64,000 nt of DNA, from positions 4,667,501 through 4,731,500 of the forward strand of contig NZ_AP019308.1 in assembly GCF_003945345.1 (NCBI RefSeq), given 5' to 3'. The translations under genes and the position numbers were made by a program. This DNA is from Paenibacillus baekrokdamisoli (GTDB taxonomy: Bacteria > Bacillota > Bacilli > Paenibacillales > Paenibacillaceae). The notes under the pieces are model-generated. The model was not told where the DNA came from. It was given only the letters and a program-made list of their open reading frames with translations, and searched no databases. Shown piece after piece: positions 34,427-43,780 of this stretch (position 1 is the stretch's first letter; every line of letters starts with the position of its first letter).

Positions 34427-35305
34427 CTAACGATAAGCCTTGATGAATTCCACGGCACGGCGGATATCCAGCTCTGGCTGTGCACCAACCTCACGTTCAA
34501 TGGTCAAATAGCCGTTATAGCCAATTGAATTTAACGCTGCAAAGTAAGCTTGAAAATCAACCGTACCTTCACCTAGCGGCACCTCTTCAAAGTCCGCGCC
34601 AGCCGACGCCATTTCGGCAATATGCTCGTGGCTCATTTTCTCATAACCGAGGAAGCCATAGACCTGCCGCGGGTCAACCACACGCAATCTTCGGCCATCC
34701 TTCACATGCGTATGCACGATATAGTCCTTAAGCGTCAATACCCCTTGCACCGGGTCATCCCCCGTAACCATAACCATATTCGCTGGGTCAAAGTTAACCG
34801 ATACCCCATTCGTGCTCAAAGTATCTAGGAAGCTCTTCAAATGAGCTGCAGGCTCAGGACCCGTTTCAATGGCAAAATAAGCATTTAAGCTCTTCGCATA
34901 CTGCCCAAGCTCCTCGCAGGCTTGCTGCATTGCCTCATAGATAGCGCTATTTCGATCATCTGGAACGATACCAATATGCGTCGTTACGATGTTCGTACCC
35001 AGCTCAACGGCGAGGTCAAGAATCCGCTTGGATTGTTCTACTTTAACCGCATTTGCAACGCGATCTTGGAAGCCATGACCGCCGAGATCACCGCATAAAG
35101 CGGAAATGTCCAGCCCTAAATCTGCTATGTAGCTGCGCAGCTCACGTCTGGCCTCAGGGTTCAGCTTCTGAGGGTCCATTTCACCGGAAACGGCATAGAT
35201 TTGTACACCTTCTGCGCCAACTTCCTTCGCTTTCAGCAAGCCATCACGCACGCCAATCCCAAAGCTATCGACGATAACACCGATTTTATTCGTTAGTTTC
35301 ACCAT
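34427..35305 (-). CDS. Sugar phosphate isomerase/epimerase (TIM barrel)
   Basis: A 292-residue xylose-isomerase-like enzyme. Metal-ligand segments are visible: NIVTTHIG (His), AIETGP (Glu), NFDPANMVM (Asp), IVHTHVKDG (His) and LTIEREVG (Glu). It is the second gene after a Gfo/Idh/MocA oxidoreductase. Such pairs act in inositol or keto-sugar catabolism. The AraC-family gene divergent to the pair is its likely regulator. The start site has GGAG 13 nt upstream, which is slightly long. Confidence 0.88.
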   Translation of the reverse strand: MVKLTNKIGVIVDSFGIGVRDGLLKAKEVGAEGVQIYAVSGEMDPQKLNPEARRELRSYIADLGLDISALCGDLGGHGFQDRVANAVKVEQSKRILDLAVELGTNIVTTHIGIVPDDRNSAIYEAMQQACEELGQYAKSLNAYFAIETGPEPAAHLKSFLDTLSTNGVSVNFDPANMVMVTGDDPVQGVLTLKDYIVHTHVKDGRRLRVVDPRQVYGFLGYEKMSHEHIAEMASAGADFEEVPLGEGTVDFQAYFAALNSIGYNGYLTIEREVGAQPELDIRRAVEFIKAYR

Positions 35306-35326
35306 TGATCAGGACATCTCCCTTCC

Positions 35327-36397
35327 TTAGAATTGAACTTCTTTCCCTGTAGCTGCGGATTCATAAATGGCCGTTAGAATCTTCGTTATTTCCACGCCAT
35401 CCTGAACCGGACTTAACGTCTCCCTGTGACCTAGACAGCTCTGTACAAAATGATTGACTTCATTCGAAAAGGCATCTTGAAAATTAAAGCCCCGATCATC
35501 AATCTGAGGGTTAATATTCACGATTGTATCCAGCTGCTCGGTTACAATGAGAAGCTCGGGCTCAATCTCCGCGCCGCCTTTATCACCATATAATTTAACC
35601 ATTGACTCATCACTTTTAGCATGCAAGCTGAAGCTCACATCCACTAGAATTGAGGCTCCATTCTCAAATCGAATAAGCGCATTAGCCATATCCTCTACAT
35701 CATTCAGCTCAGCATTATAATCCGCTGCCTGGTAGAAGGATAAGTTCTGGATGTGGGAGCGATTACCCAGCTTGCGGTAGGTATTGCCACTGACGGACTT
35801 CACTTTTGGTCGGCCCATCAAATACCAGCATAGATCAATAACATGCACACCAATATCAATAAGCGGTCCCCCACCTGAGCGCTCCGAATCGGAGAACCAA
35901 CCACCAGGATTACCCAGCCTGCGTATAGTGGAGGCTTTCGCATAATAGATCTCGCCAAGCTCACCAGCATCAATAAAGCGCTTTAGTACCGCTGTATTCG
36001 ATGCGTAGCGCCTCACGAATCCCACCTGCAGCAATTTGCCGGATTCATTAACAGCTGCTTCAACCCGCTTGGCTTCTTCCATCGTCTTGCATAGTGGCTT
36101 CTCGCACATGACATTCTTCCCTGCATGAAGCGCAGCGATGCTAATCTCCGCATGGCTGTTATTCCATGTGCATATGCTTACCGCATCAATTTCCGGATCA
36201 GCGAGCAGTTCACGATAATCCGTATATACCTTCGTAGCACCGTATTTGTCCGCTGCCGCCTTGGCCCGCGTTTCATTTAAGTCACATATTGCAAAGATTA
36301 CAGCATCCTCGCAAGCTGCATAACCTTCTAAGTGAGAGCCTGATATGGAGCCCGCCCCAATCACACCAATGTTCAACTTCTTCTGCTTAACTATCAT
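35327..36397 (-). CDS. Gfo/Idh/MocA-family oxidoreductase
   Basis: A 356-residue NAD(P)-dependent sugar/inositol dehydrogenase. The Rossmann fold starts at GVIGAGSISGSHLEGYA. CEKPLCKTM contains the catalytic Lys region, and SDSERSGGGPLIDIGVHVID carries the conserved D and H of the family. It precedes the isomerase gene with a gap of about 20 bp. The start has GGAAGG 9 nt upstream. Substrate is unknown. Confidence 0.93.
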   Translation of the reverse strand: MIVKQKKLNIGVIGAGSISGSHLEGYAACEDAVIFAICDLNETRAKAAADKYGATKVYTDYRELLADPEIDAVSICTWNNSHAEISIAALHAGKNVMCEKPLCKTMEEAKRVEAAVNESGKLLQVGFVRRYASNTAVLKRFIDAGELGEIYYAKASTIRRLGNPGGWFSDSERSGGGPLIDIGVHVIDLCWYLMGRPKVKSVSGNTYRKLGNRSHIQNLSFYQAADYNAELNDVEDMANALIRFENGASILVDVSFSLHAKSDESMVKLYGDKGGAEIEPELLIVTEQLDTIVNINPQIDDRGFNFQDAFSNEVNHFVQSCLGHRETLSPVQDGVEITKILTAIYESAATGKEVQF

Positions 36398-36540
36398 TTT
36401 CTACATCCTTCCTAAACTCTGCGATTTGTTTAGAGATTTACGGGATAGACATGAACGTTATGATGATTGTGATAGCTTTATTTGCTTCCTCTATCTAATT
36501 GACTTAAACTAAACGATAACATAGCTTCGTTGAACGGAGA

Positions 36541-37407
36541 ATGCACATCTTGCCAACATTCATGGATTATATGATCAGTCCCCTACCCATTCGCAACTTC
36601 GATTGTATGGTCGATCGAAGCCGGCTGCGACTCAAGTCGCTGACCATCATCAATGCGGGCCATCTGCCCGGAAGAACGCATCAGCGGCATCAGGGTGTAT
36701 TTGAATCGTGGGCTTTCGTATTCATTGGTGCCGGGCGAGGATATTATCAGACTAAGGGTGGAGTCCGTCAAACGGTAGAAGCCGGTTCTTTGTTCTGCTT
36801 GTATCCGAATGAGACTTTTGATTATGGCCCCGAACAGGACGGTTATTGGGATGAGTATTATTTCACAGTGGAGGGGGAGCGTATTCAGGAGTGGATGTCA
36901 CATTGGTTCGAGCAGCCGGAGCTTGTTAAGTCCGTTGGCGTAGATGATACTTTCTTTGGCAAAATGGAACTGGTATTTCAGTTGTTAGAAAGCGGTATTC
37001 CTGCCAATCAGGACCGAGCGGCTATGGCTGTGGAATCCTTGCTATACGAGATGGCTGTTCGATTAGGCCAGCAAGAGAGCAAGAATCGCAGCTTATTCGT
37101 CCATAAGCTGATTGACGACCTCTCGAGCTCCGTCTATCAAGCGCTCGACAGCCAGATTGTCGCTGCGCGGCATCATATATCGATTCCCACGCTAAGGCGG
37201 ATCGTTCACGACTACACCGGTTACCCGCTGGGTGAATATATGCACAGGCTTAAGATGGCCGAAGCGAAGAAGCTTCTACTCAACACAGATAAGAGCGTGA
37301 AGGAGATTGCCGCGCTGCTCGGCTATAAGGATGTCTTCTACTTCTCACGTTTATTCAAGAAATACGTCCTGGCGGCTCCCAAGACGTATCGTTCACATAT
37401 GGGTTAA
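36541..37407 (+). CDS. AraC-family transcriptional regulator
   Basis: A 288-residue regulator with an N-terminal cupin-like ligand domain (about 40-130; GGVRQTVEAGSLFCLYPNET) and a C-terminal double helix-turn-helix (ISIPTLRRIVHDYTGYPLGE, VKEIAALLGYKDVFYFSRLF). It faces the Gfo/Idh and isomerase genes across 143 bp and probably controls them with a sugar inducer. The start is uncertain: the ATG at 36541 has GGAG immediately before it, and no better site is seen nearby. Confidence 0.85.
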   Translation: MHILPTFMDYMISPLPIRNFDCMVDRSRLRLKSLTIINAGHLPGRTHQRHQGVFESWAFVFIGAGRGYYQTKGGVRQTVEAGSLFCLYPNETFDYGPEQDGYWDEYYFTVEGERIQEWMSHWFEQPELVKSVGVDDTFFGKMELVFQLLESGIPANQDRAAMAVESLLYEMAVRLGQQESKNRSLFVHKLIDDLSSSVYQALDSQIVAARHHISIPTLRRIVHDYTGYPLGEYMHRLKMAEAKKLLLNTDKSVKEIAALLGYKDVFYFSRLFKKYVLAAPKTYRSHMG

Positions 37408-37452
37408 TCAAGTTCCTTCCTTCTACTAGGCAGGCGCTTCTTACCTAGTCCC

Positions 37453-38106
37453 TCAATGATCGACTAGCTTACCTATATAATGAATGCCGTCCTCCGATTT
37501 AATCTCAATCAGACGGCTGCCCAGCTCTTTGTTGTTCTTGTAGGCCGTAATTTGAAGTGTACTGCTTGTAACCCTGTGTGACCCTATCTCCCCAACTAAA
37601 GGTGTCCAATAGATTCGTTCCCCTGATTGCAGGGTCGTTCGCTTATGCTGAGGCTTAACCTTGTAATCCGGCGGTGCCCATAGCAGCAGCTCCCCATCAG
37701 ACACCTTTAGTGTAATTGAATCTGCATCGTCACAGACAATCGCAATCGGGAATCCCGGTACATTACTCATCGTTAGTTGGTACTGTCCAAGTGGGAATGC
37801 AATATCCGGCTTTATGGGAACAGGAGCACCATCTGCTGCATAGGCCGTCATTATGAAACCATTGAATATTGTTTTTACTTGCGAGGCATCGTTGTTACCA
37901 TTGTTCAAAGCAATTAGCAGACCAAATGCACAGATTATAATCAGCATACACGCTGCGAACATACTGAGTTTTCTTCGTCTAGTACCTGTACCCTGTAAAT
38001 TTGGATTAGGATCAACTGATGTTGATCTTGCGCTGAGAATGAGCTTCTCCTTGAAGTCCTTACCAGCCTTAATTTCCTTCATTCCCTCTACGTACTTATT
38101 CATCAT
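37453..38106 (-). CDS. Membrane-anchored anti-sigma-like protein
   Basis: A 217-residue protein with a short charged N-terminus, one transmembrane helix (about 48-70) and an extracytoplasmic beta-rich C-terminal part. Its gene overlaps the ECF sigma gene by 4 nt, the typical arrangement of a sigma factor and its membrane anti-sigma factor. I see no clear zinc-binding anti-sigma domain, so the assignment relies on position and topology. Confidence 0.75.
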   Translation of the reverse strand: MMNKYVEGMKEIKAGKDFKEKLILSARSTSVDPNPNLQGTGTRRRKLSMFAACMLIIICAFGLLIALNNGNNDASQVKTIFNGFIMTAYAADGAPVPIKPDIAFPLGQYQLTMSNVPGFPIAIVCDDADSITLKVSDGELLLWAPPDYKVKPQHKRTTLQSGERIYWTPLVGEIGSHRVTSSTLQITAYKNNKELGSRLIEIKSEDGIHYIGKLVDH

Positions 38107-38609
38107 CCATCCATCCCTCCCAGCATTCTGGCCCTCAGAAGTTCCTTTGCCCGCTTAAGCTGTGATCGAACAGTACTTTCTTTCCGATCTAACAGCTCGG
38201 CTATCTCAGATGTCTTGTAATTTTCATAATAATAGAGATGAATAACGACGCGGTATTTCTTCGGCAGAGCAAGTACATATGAGACAACCTCTCTGCTTTC
38301 ATTGTCCTCGATGGGTAGAATCAGAACGGCCTCATCGATGGCGGATAATCGTCTTCGCCATCGATTCCGCATCATATCCTTGCAAGTGTTGATCGTAACT
38401 CGAATAATCCAAGCTCTCTCATGCTCCGTATCATGGAATTCCTTGCGCTGCTTGAATAGTTTGATATACACGTTCTGACAGGCATCTTGTGCATCGGGCA
38501 TATTCCGTAAATAAGTCAGCGCTAGGCGGAGTACCAGATCGGCATACCTTTGCACCAGGTCAGATAATCCATCTTCTTCACATAACTCCTGACTCTCCAG
38601 ATGCTCCAT
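38103..38609 (-). CDS. ECF-type RNA polymerase sigma factor
   Basis: A 168-residue alternative sigma factor. Region 2 spans about 22-85 (YADLVLRLALTYLRNMPDAQ, AWIIRVTINTCKDM) and region 4 about 105-160 (LPKKYRVVIHLYYYENYKTS, LLDRKESTVRSQLKRAKELL). It would direct RNA polymerase to a small stress regulon, with the next gene holding it inactive. The ATG lies directly after AAAGGGG, which is unusually close. A possible ECF promoter is placed just upstream. Confidence 0.92.
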   Translation of the reverse strand: MEHLESQELCEEDGLSDLVQRYADLVLRLALTYLRNMPDAQDACQNVYIKLFKQRKEFHDTEHERAWIIRVTINTCKDMMRNRWRRRLSAIDEAVLILPIEDNESREVVSYVLALPKKYRVVIHLYYYENYKTSEIAELLDRKESTVRSQLKRAKELLRARMLGGMDG

Positions 38610-38622
38610 CCCCTTTCACCCC

Positions 38623-38652
38623 TAACACGATCTCAAATGCCAAATTGTTGCA
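38623..38652 (-). promoter_or_regulatory. Candidate ECF promoter of sigma gene
   Basis: On the minus strand TGCAAC (38647-38652) is followed after 17 bp by CGTGTTA. This resembles known ECF promoters such as TGCAAC-N16/17-CGTC. If real, the sigma factor would activate its own gene. The -10 ends 13 bp before the start codon, so the leader would be extremely short; this weakens the call. Confidence 0.4.
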
Positions 38653-38691
38653 TTCGCATAAGAAAAAATGACTGACGCACACATCCTCCAC

Positions 38692-38727
38692 AAAAAAATC
38701 CCCCTGCCATTTCTGACAGGAGGAATT
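38692..38727 (-). terminator. Terminator after small secreted protein
   Basis: TCCTCCTG pairs with CAGGGGGA, followed by TTTTTTT on the minus strand. Confidence 0.8.
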
Positions 38728-38747
38728 CAATGATGCCAAATTCAGCT

Positions 38748-39179
38748 TTATGCCTTTTCGATTACAAAATCAAACTTCCATGTAGCTGATTCACCGGAAT
38801 ACCGTCCACGATTCTCTACAACCTTAACCTTTATAGACTTAGTAGTCTTCTTCGTTACCTTAGATACTTTAATGCTTGTTGTGGATGTTCCAATATCCGG
38901 AATTTTATCCTGTTCCTCCGCATATGCCTTCAAGGCTATCGTATCTGATGCCTTGAGATTAAGCACAACCGTTGATCCTTCATCGATTTCCTTCCCATTT
39001 ACAGATCCTTCTGTCAGCCACTCGTTGCCTACATGGTTGTTCTCAATAAGCTCGACATTTGACAAGGTAACCTTAATCTTAACCGTCTTCTCAGCTGCGA
39101 ATAAAGGCTGCACGGATAGACCAAATAAGAGAATAAAACATAGGACAGGCTTACTGAATCGGTATACCATCTTCTTCAT
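38748..39179 (-). CDS. Small secreted protein
   Basis: A 143-residue exported protein with a signal peptide (MKKMVYRFSKPVLCFILLFG) and a mature part rich in Lys, Val and Thr (KTVKIKVTLSNVELIENNH). It looks like a beta-sandwich; I do not recognise a family. The start is the ATG at 39179 or the one at 39170; both follow GGAAGGAG. A longer frame to 39311 adds an acidic Ser/Glu segment and is not used. Confidence 0.6.
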   Translation of the reverse strand: MKKMVYRFSKPVLCFILLFGLSVQPLFAAEKTVKIKVTLSNVELIENNHVGNEWLTEGSVNGKEIDEGSTVVLNLKASDTIALKAYAEEQDKIPDIGTSTTSIKVSKVTKKTTKSIKVKVVENRGRYSGESATWKFDFVIEKA

Positions 39180-39356
39180 CTCTCCTTCCAAATCATTCAT
39201 ATCATATAGTACAAGCTCAGACTCGGAATCAGATTCAGTTACGGCTTCGAGTTCAAGCGGAAACCTAGACTTATTCGAAAAATCAGTAACATTAATACTT
39301 GTTAGGAACATTTTACCACATATAAAGTCAAGTCATGGGCAGCAGTTTTGTTCCAC

Positions 39357-39396
39357 AAAAAAGGAAGAAGCCTCGTAGAGAGACTTCTTCCTTTTT
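39357..39396 (-). terminator. Terminator after secreted protein
   Basis: AAAAAGGAAGAAG pairs with CTTCTTCCTTTTT, with T-rich flanks on both strands. Confidence 0.75.
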
Positions 39397-39406
39397 GATC
39401 TTATCT

Positions 39407-39919
39407 TTAAGGAATGTATTGTTGAACGATCTTAACAACTTTCCCGTCCTTGATCGTCAAATGATAGGGATACGCGCTAACATCGAGCACCTTATTGGCA
39501 TGATAGATCGCTTCGAACTTAGCGAGTGGAATCGCTTGGTTCCATTCCGTCGTGACGTTATAGATATTGCCCGTACGATCGTAGATCTGCATCAACACGA
39601 CTGCATTCGGGTCAACTTCCAGCGTCTTTACCTGTTTGTCGTCATTAACGATATAGTAGCCATCAGGTGGACCGTCAAGACCGGAATCTTTCTCCCGCTC
39701 CAAGAAAACCTTATCCGCTTCTTTTCCTTCATACCACTGAATATCATCAGCCTGCAAGGATATCTTGCCGCCGTTATTATCTATATGATTAATGAAAACA
39801 GTTATCGTATCTGGCGTCTTAGCCACCGGTTGGTAGCTATTACTGCCCGCATACGCCGTAGATATAAAAACTAGCAATCCCATTATCGCAACTGAAACAC
39901 CTAATGCTTTTCGTTTCAT
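39407..39919 (-). CDS. Small secreted protein
   Basis: A 170-residue exported protein: signal peptide ending near AYAG, then a mature part with ISLQADDIQWYEGKEADKVF and a C-terminal YHLTIKDGKVVKIVQQYIP. The start is the ATG at 39919 (MKRKALGVSVAIM), with AAGGAG 9 nt upstream. It is similar in size and position to the secreted protein gene before it on the same strand. No family is recognised. Confidence 0.65.
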   Translation of the reverse strand: MKRKALGVSVAIMGLLVFISTAYAGSNSYQPVAKTPDTITVFINHIDNNGGKISLQADDIQWYEGKEADKVFLEREKDSGLDGPPDGYYIVNDDKQVKTLEVDPNAVVLMQIYDRTGNIYNVTTEWNQAIPLAKFEAIYHANKVLDVSAYPYHLTIKDGKVVKIVQQYIP

Positions 39920-40089
39920 CTTCAACATCTCCTTGGAGTGAGCTGGGGACAATCTTCTCTTATAACGCCCAACATCTACTATTAATATACCCCAAACCAA
40001 GGCAAATGAAATCTCAAAATGGTAACAAAATGATAAAGATTACATAAAACTTTTAGAATGCGCTATCATTCTTAGATAGATTTGAGAGG

Positions 40090-40878
40090 CTACAGCTTCG
40101 TACCTATCCTACTGTGATCCTTCGAATAGTAAATGTACATGACTTTGCCTGTGACCGAATCCGTCGATATCATCCCAATATAACGGCTGTCCATGCTATT
40201 CACTCGATTGTCACCCAGAACATATAGACAGCCTGGAGGAACAACCGTTTCCTTAGTCGTTAAATGCTCTGCATAATCACGGACACGGCTAGCTTTAATG
40301 TAGCTCTCCTCAAGCCGCTGCTTATTCACGTATACGACGTCATTCTTGAACTGAATCGTATCGCCAGCACTTGCTATAATTCTTTTGACAAATGTTCGTC
40401 TCTCATATGGAAAAACGATCACATCTCCATTCTTATAGTCTCTCGCATCTGTATTCACTAGTATTCGATCATCCGTTACTAAAGTTCCGCTCATAGAAGG
40501 GCCGTCCACGATAAAAGCATTCACACCTACAATAGATTGGAAAGGAGATGCTTTGGCGATCAATACATACAAAAGGATCATGGACACATACATATACCAT
40601 CGATTATAACGTCGTAATGTGAATAATGTCTTTCTTCTAGCCGCACTCACGATGGCATCCACTAGAGCAACTAAATGAACAATGATAAGGAACGCGATAA
40701 GGATTGGAAGCGACCAGAACCAAGTCTTTACGTATGAGAAAATGAGAAATGGCAGGAATAATAGGCTCAGAATAACCATAACCGCTTTTTTCAACTGACC
40801 ATTGTACACCTGACCTAGTCCCGGTATGAATAAAGAGGCGATACCTGCTAGTAGGAAAGAACGTTTTGCAGTCTTCAT
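40090..40878 (-). CDS. lepB: Signal peptidase I with extra N-terminal membrane region
   Basis: A membrane protease that removes signal peptides from exported proteins. The catalytic serine is S128 in GPSMSGTL, the lysine K165 in RRTFVKRI, and box E is GDNRVNSMDSRYIG. It is 262 residues. The first 110 residues hold several hydrophobic segments before the protease domain, more than the single anchor of standard firmicute enzymes. It is divergent to the TVP38-family gene across 78 bp. It may be one of several paralogues in the genome. Confidence 0.9.
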   Translation of the reverse strand: MKTAKRSFLLAGIASLFIPGLGQVYNGQLKKAVMVILSLLFLPFLIFSYVKTWFWSLPILIAFLIIVHLVALVDAIVSAARRKTLFTLRRYNRWYMYVSMILLYVLIAKASPFQSIVGVNAFIVDGPSMSGTLVTDDRILVNTDARDYKNGDVIVFPYERRTFVKRIIASAGDTIQFKNDVVYVNKQRLEESYIKASRVRDYAEHLTTKETVVPPGCLYVLGDNRVNSMDSRYIGMISTDSVTGKVMYIYYSKDHSRIGTKL

Positions 40879-40956
40879 TGTTTCACTCGTTTCTCTTTTT
40901 CTGTTATTGTAGAATGATGAGGCGATACGCTTCTAAATGCGTACACCGGAGGATCT

Positions 40957-41580
40957 ATGAAACGTTGGTTAGTCATCCTAATTTATATAGTTATGATTGC
41001 TGTCGTCTGGGTCAATAAAGACGGACTGCTGGACTGGATGAGGCATGGAGAAATCCCGATGTATCTGGCTGTACTCGTTGTAGCTGGCCTTGCCTTCTTC
41101 CCAATCGTACCCTTTAGCATCGTCATTGGCATAATGGGCTTTCTTTATGGTCCTGTAACTGGAGCTTTGCTCAGTTGGCTTGCTGCGTGGGGTGCGGGAA
41201 TGGCCATGTACGGATTATTCCGCTATGCATTCCGCAAACAGGGTCGAGCTCTGTTAAGTCGCTATAAGACACTTGATCGATGGACTGACATGGTTGAAGC
41301 GCATCCCTTCCGCTTTGTGCTGGCTGCAAGACTTATGCCGGTCATGCCGCAATATATCGTGAACTGTTATGCAGCGATAACGGGAATCCGCTTTCCCGTC
41401 TATGCATTAGCAACTGCGCTCGGTAAATTGCCCGCCATGTTCGTGCTTGCTTTTATCGGCCGCAATATACTCTCGGATACTCGCTCTCTGATTCTCATGC
41501 TGGGTGTTTACGCCTTATTTCTACTCCTTGTTTACGTTGCCTTTCGTTTTTGGAAGAAGAAGCATGGAGAGAGCACATAG
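40957..41580 (+). CDS. TVP38/TMEM64-family membrane protein
   Basis: A 207-residue multi-span membrane protein of the VTT/SNARE-associated family, as in DedA-like proteins. It has FFPIVPFSIVIGIMGFLYGP and ARLMPVMPQYIVNCYAAITG, the segments that contain the re-entrant loops. Family members are linked to lipid scrambling or flipping and membrane homeostasis. GGAGG lies 4 nt before the ATG. Confidence 0.88.
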   Translation: MKRWLVILIYIVMIAVVWVNKDGLLDWMRHGEIPMYLAVLVVAGLAFFPIVPFSIVIGIMGFLYGPVTGALLSWLAAWGAGMAMYGLFRYAFRKQGRALLSRYKTLDRWTDMVEAHPFRFVLAARLMPVMPQYIVNCYAAITGIRFPVYALATALGKLPAMFVLAFIGRNILSDTRSLILMLGVYALFLLLVYVAFRFWKKKHGEST

Positions 41581-41617
41581 GGAAATCCTGTCGGAGTATG
41601 CTAGATCAATAGCGGAA

Positions 41618-42253
41618 TCAGTAAAGCCGTTTCTCGTAGCTTTCCTTTAACGATTGTTCGATGTCTGTCTCTGTTATACCCGCCTGGTTGACATGAGCTG
41701 CTAGAATCTTAGAAGCTACGGGTCGTGAATCCGGCTCAATCCATGTCTCCGCATTCCAAACCTTGGAGCGCTTAAAGGCCTTTGCGCAATGGATGTAACA
41801 CTCTTCAACCTCCACGCCAATGCCGATAAGGGGCTCCTTCCCGTAAGCCGTCATTTGTTCTAGTATATCTTGATCTCTTATGACGTAGGCTTGGCCATTG
41901 ATTCTTAGCGTTTCCTCCAGACCGGGTATGAGAAAAATAAGGCCAATTCGACCATTGGACATCAGATTCAATAAGGTGTCCCATCGACGATTGCCAGGCC
42001 GCTCTGGGATAACGAGATGCTTCTCGTCCAGGACAAGTACGAATCCGGCTGCATCTCCTCGCGGGGAAACATCACATAGCCCATGCTCATCCGTTGTTCC
42101 AATGAACAGTAAGGGTGTCTTTGCAATGTAATCGCGACAGTGCTGATCGATATAGTCAATCGCCTTCTGCTTCACAAGCTCGCTCGGATATCCCAATAGT
42201 TCTCTGAGCTCTTCCTCCGTATGAACGATGTGCTTGAACTTGGCTGAGCTCAT
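41618..42253 (-). CDS. Pyridoxamine 5'-phosphate oxidase-family FMN-binding protein
   Basis: A 211-residue flavin-binding split-barrel protein (MSMEG_1061-like). Visible segments are CDVSPRGDAAGFV, PERPGNRRWDTLLNLMSNGR and ECYIHCAKAFKRSKVW. These proteins reduce small molecules with FMN or F420. It stands alone; AAAGGATG precedes the ATG. Confidence 0.85.
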   Translation of the reverse strand: MSSAKFKHIVHTEEELRELLGYPSELVKQKAIDYIDQHCRDYIAKTPLLFIGTTDEHGLCDVSPRGDAAGFVLVLDEKHLVIPERPGNRRWDTLLNLMSNGRIGLIFLIPGLEETLRINGQAYVIRDQDILEQMTAYGKEPLIGIGVEVEECYIHCAKAFKRSKVWNAETWIEPDSRPVASKILAAHVNQAGITETDIEQSLKESYEKRLY

Positions 42254-42297
42254 TAGTTATCATCCTTTCGCAGCTTTCTATCGACGCAATCGATTGC

Positions 42298-42753
42298 TTA
42301 CAAGCTCAGAGAATAATTTAAGAATGCAGCGCTCACTTCATAGCCATTCTTCTCATACAGCCGCTGTGCAGTTTCATTCGTATGTGCCGTCGATAATTCA
42401 ATTCGCATCGCCTTCGTCAAGATCGCATATTCCTTCGCTGCATCGAGCAGCCTACTACCCACTTGCTTCCCACGATAGGCCTCCGATACGAACAAATCAT
42501 TCAAAATCCAGATACGCTGCATAGATACAGAGGAGAACGAAGGGTACAACTGGGTGAAACCAACGCCCTCCCCAGATTCCTTATTGATCGTTATAAAAAG
42601 AATAGATTCGTTATGCTCGAACCGATTCCATAGAAACTCTCTTACCGCATCTCTATTAGAATCCCGCTCATAGTAAACCCGATAGTTATCGAATAGCTGA
42701 ACAAGCTCGTTAAGATCCTGTATGGTTGCTTGTCTTGTGAGAAATTGGCTCAT
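42298..42753 (-). CDS. GNAT-family N-acetyltransferase
   Basis: A 151-residue acetyltransferase with the acetyl-CoA-binding segment LNDLFVSEAYRGKQVGSRLL and the C-terminal NETAQRLYEKNGYE. Substrate is unknown. Its ATG overlaps the stop of the preceding membrane-protein gene by 4 nt, indicating translational coupling. Confidence 0.9.
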   Translation of the reverse strand: MSQFLTRQATIQDLNELVQLFDNYRVYYERDSNRDAVREFLWNRFEHNESILFITINKESGEGVGFTQLYPSFSSVSMQRIWILNDLFVSEAYRGKQVGSRLLDAAKEYAILTKAMRIELSTAHTNETAQRLYEKNGYEVSAAFLNYSLSL

Positions 42754-43121
42754 TTCTTACACTTCCTTTTGTATGAAGTCTTTTCACTGCTTAATCTGTA
42801 CTTCGTAATCACAGACAGATTAGCAATGGCAATGAGGATGAAGACAATCGCAAAAGCCTTTAGTCCAGTTGTATACAAGCCAATAAATGCAGATAAGAAG
42901 AGTATCGACTCCAGAGCAATTACCCCGATTTCCGGCAGCTTAATGGGCGCTTTCGGAGCGATGAATCTCCCCCAAATGACTGCCGAGACAAGAGGGAAGC
43001 CTATCCCCGCAATAATCTTAACCACAACTCCGTGGCCTATGTGAAAACCCCAATAACCTAGAGCGAAGATCATCACCAGCTCTAATAGGAAGCGAACGAG
43101 TAGGTTAATAAATTTGAACAT
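42750..43121 (-). CDS. YrdB-like membrane protein (DUF2568)
   Basis: A small membrane protein of about 123 residues with four hydrophobic segments (LLELVMIFALGYWGF, PLVSAVIWGRFIAP, LPEIGVIALESILFLSAFIG, AIVFILIAIANLSVI). The start is the ATG at 43121 (MFKFINLLVR), with GAGG upstream. Function is unknown. It is coupled to the GNAT gene downstream. Confidence 0.8.
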   Translation of the reverse strand: MFKFINLLVRFLLELVMIFALGYWGFHIGHGVVVKIIAGIGFPLVSAVIWGRFIAPKAPIKLPEIGVIALESILFLSAFIGLYTTGLKAFAIVFILIAIANLSVITKYRLSSEKTSYKRKCKK

Positions 43122-43282
43122 GATACGATCAGCCTCGTCTTTCTGTGACCTTACACTCACCGATAACGCTGATTAACATCATTAACAATGCTCTTTTCTT
43201 AATCATTACTTATCCGCTCTATAACCTCATTCAAATGCATCTCTTCCATGGAAGGGATTTACGCTAGGATTGGTGGAATCAG

Positions 43283-43768
43283 CTAACGTCCAGACATTCC
43301 GCCGTAAGAGCCAGCTTGCAAAACAATCTCTTGGTCATTATCATAAATCACTCGATAGCTCTTGATCATCGGAATCAGCTTCTTGAGTCCTTCTTCATCC
43401 AATTGTGATGTATTTATTTCGAATTGACCGTCGTATTGAACATTTTTATTGTTAGGGAGATTCTTCGTCAGCTCTATTATCACATTCTGTTCCAGAAGTA
43501 AATTCTTAACTGCGTCCGATATTATCGGTTCAACGGATTTGACTACATACGATTTATTGGTTGGGTTCTCTATGGTCATCGAATAATAAACGATTTCCCG
43601 GTCCGTTGGTATTTGCTTCACCGACTCACTGCTACCACTGATATACCAGGACAGCTTCTCCTCCTCGCCGTCATGGTTATAAATCTTAACTGCTAGAATC
43701 AGAACACCCAATAGGATGAAAATAACACCTAAGGCCGTTCGTTTATTAATGTTGCGAATTGTTAACAT
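43283..43768 (-). CDS. Membrane-anchored hypothetical protein
   Basis: A 161-residue protein with one N-terminal hydrophobic segment (ALGVIFILLGVLILAVKIY) and an extracytoplasmic beta-rich domain (YSMTIENPTNKSYVVKSVEP). I do not recognise a family. AAGGAG lies 6 nt before the ATG. The gene is 13 bp after the upstream one and may be cotranscribed with it. Confidence 0.65.
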   Translation of the reverse strand: MLTIRNINKRTALGVIFILLGVLILAVKIYNHDGEEEKLSWYISGSSESVKQIPTDREIVYYSMTIENPTNKSYVVKSVEPIISDAVKNLLLEQNVIIELTKNLPNNKNVQYDGQFEINTSQLDEEGLKKLIPMIKSYRVIYDNDQEIVLQAGSYGGMSGR

Positions 43769-43780
43769 GTCTTCTCCTTT

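Noticed and set aside
38879..39378. A 168-codon frame on the plus strand opposite the secreted proteins
   Set aside because: It overlaps the better-supported minus-strand gene and crosses its terminator, with no ribosome site.
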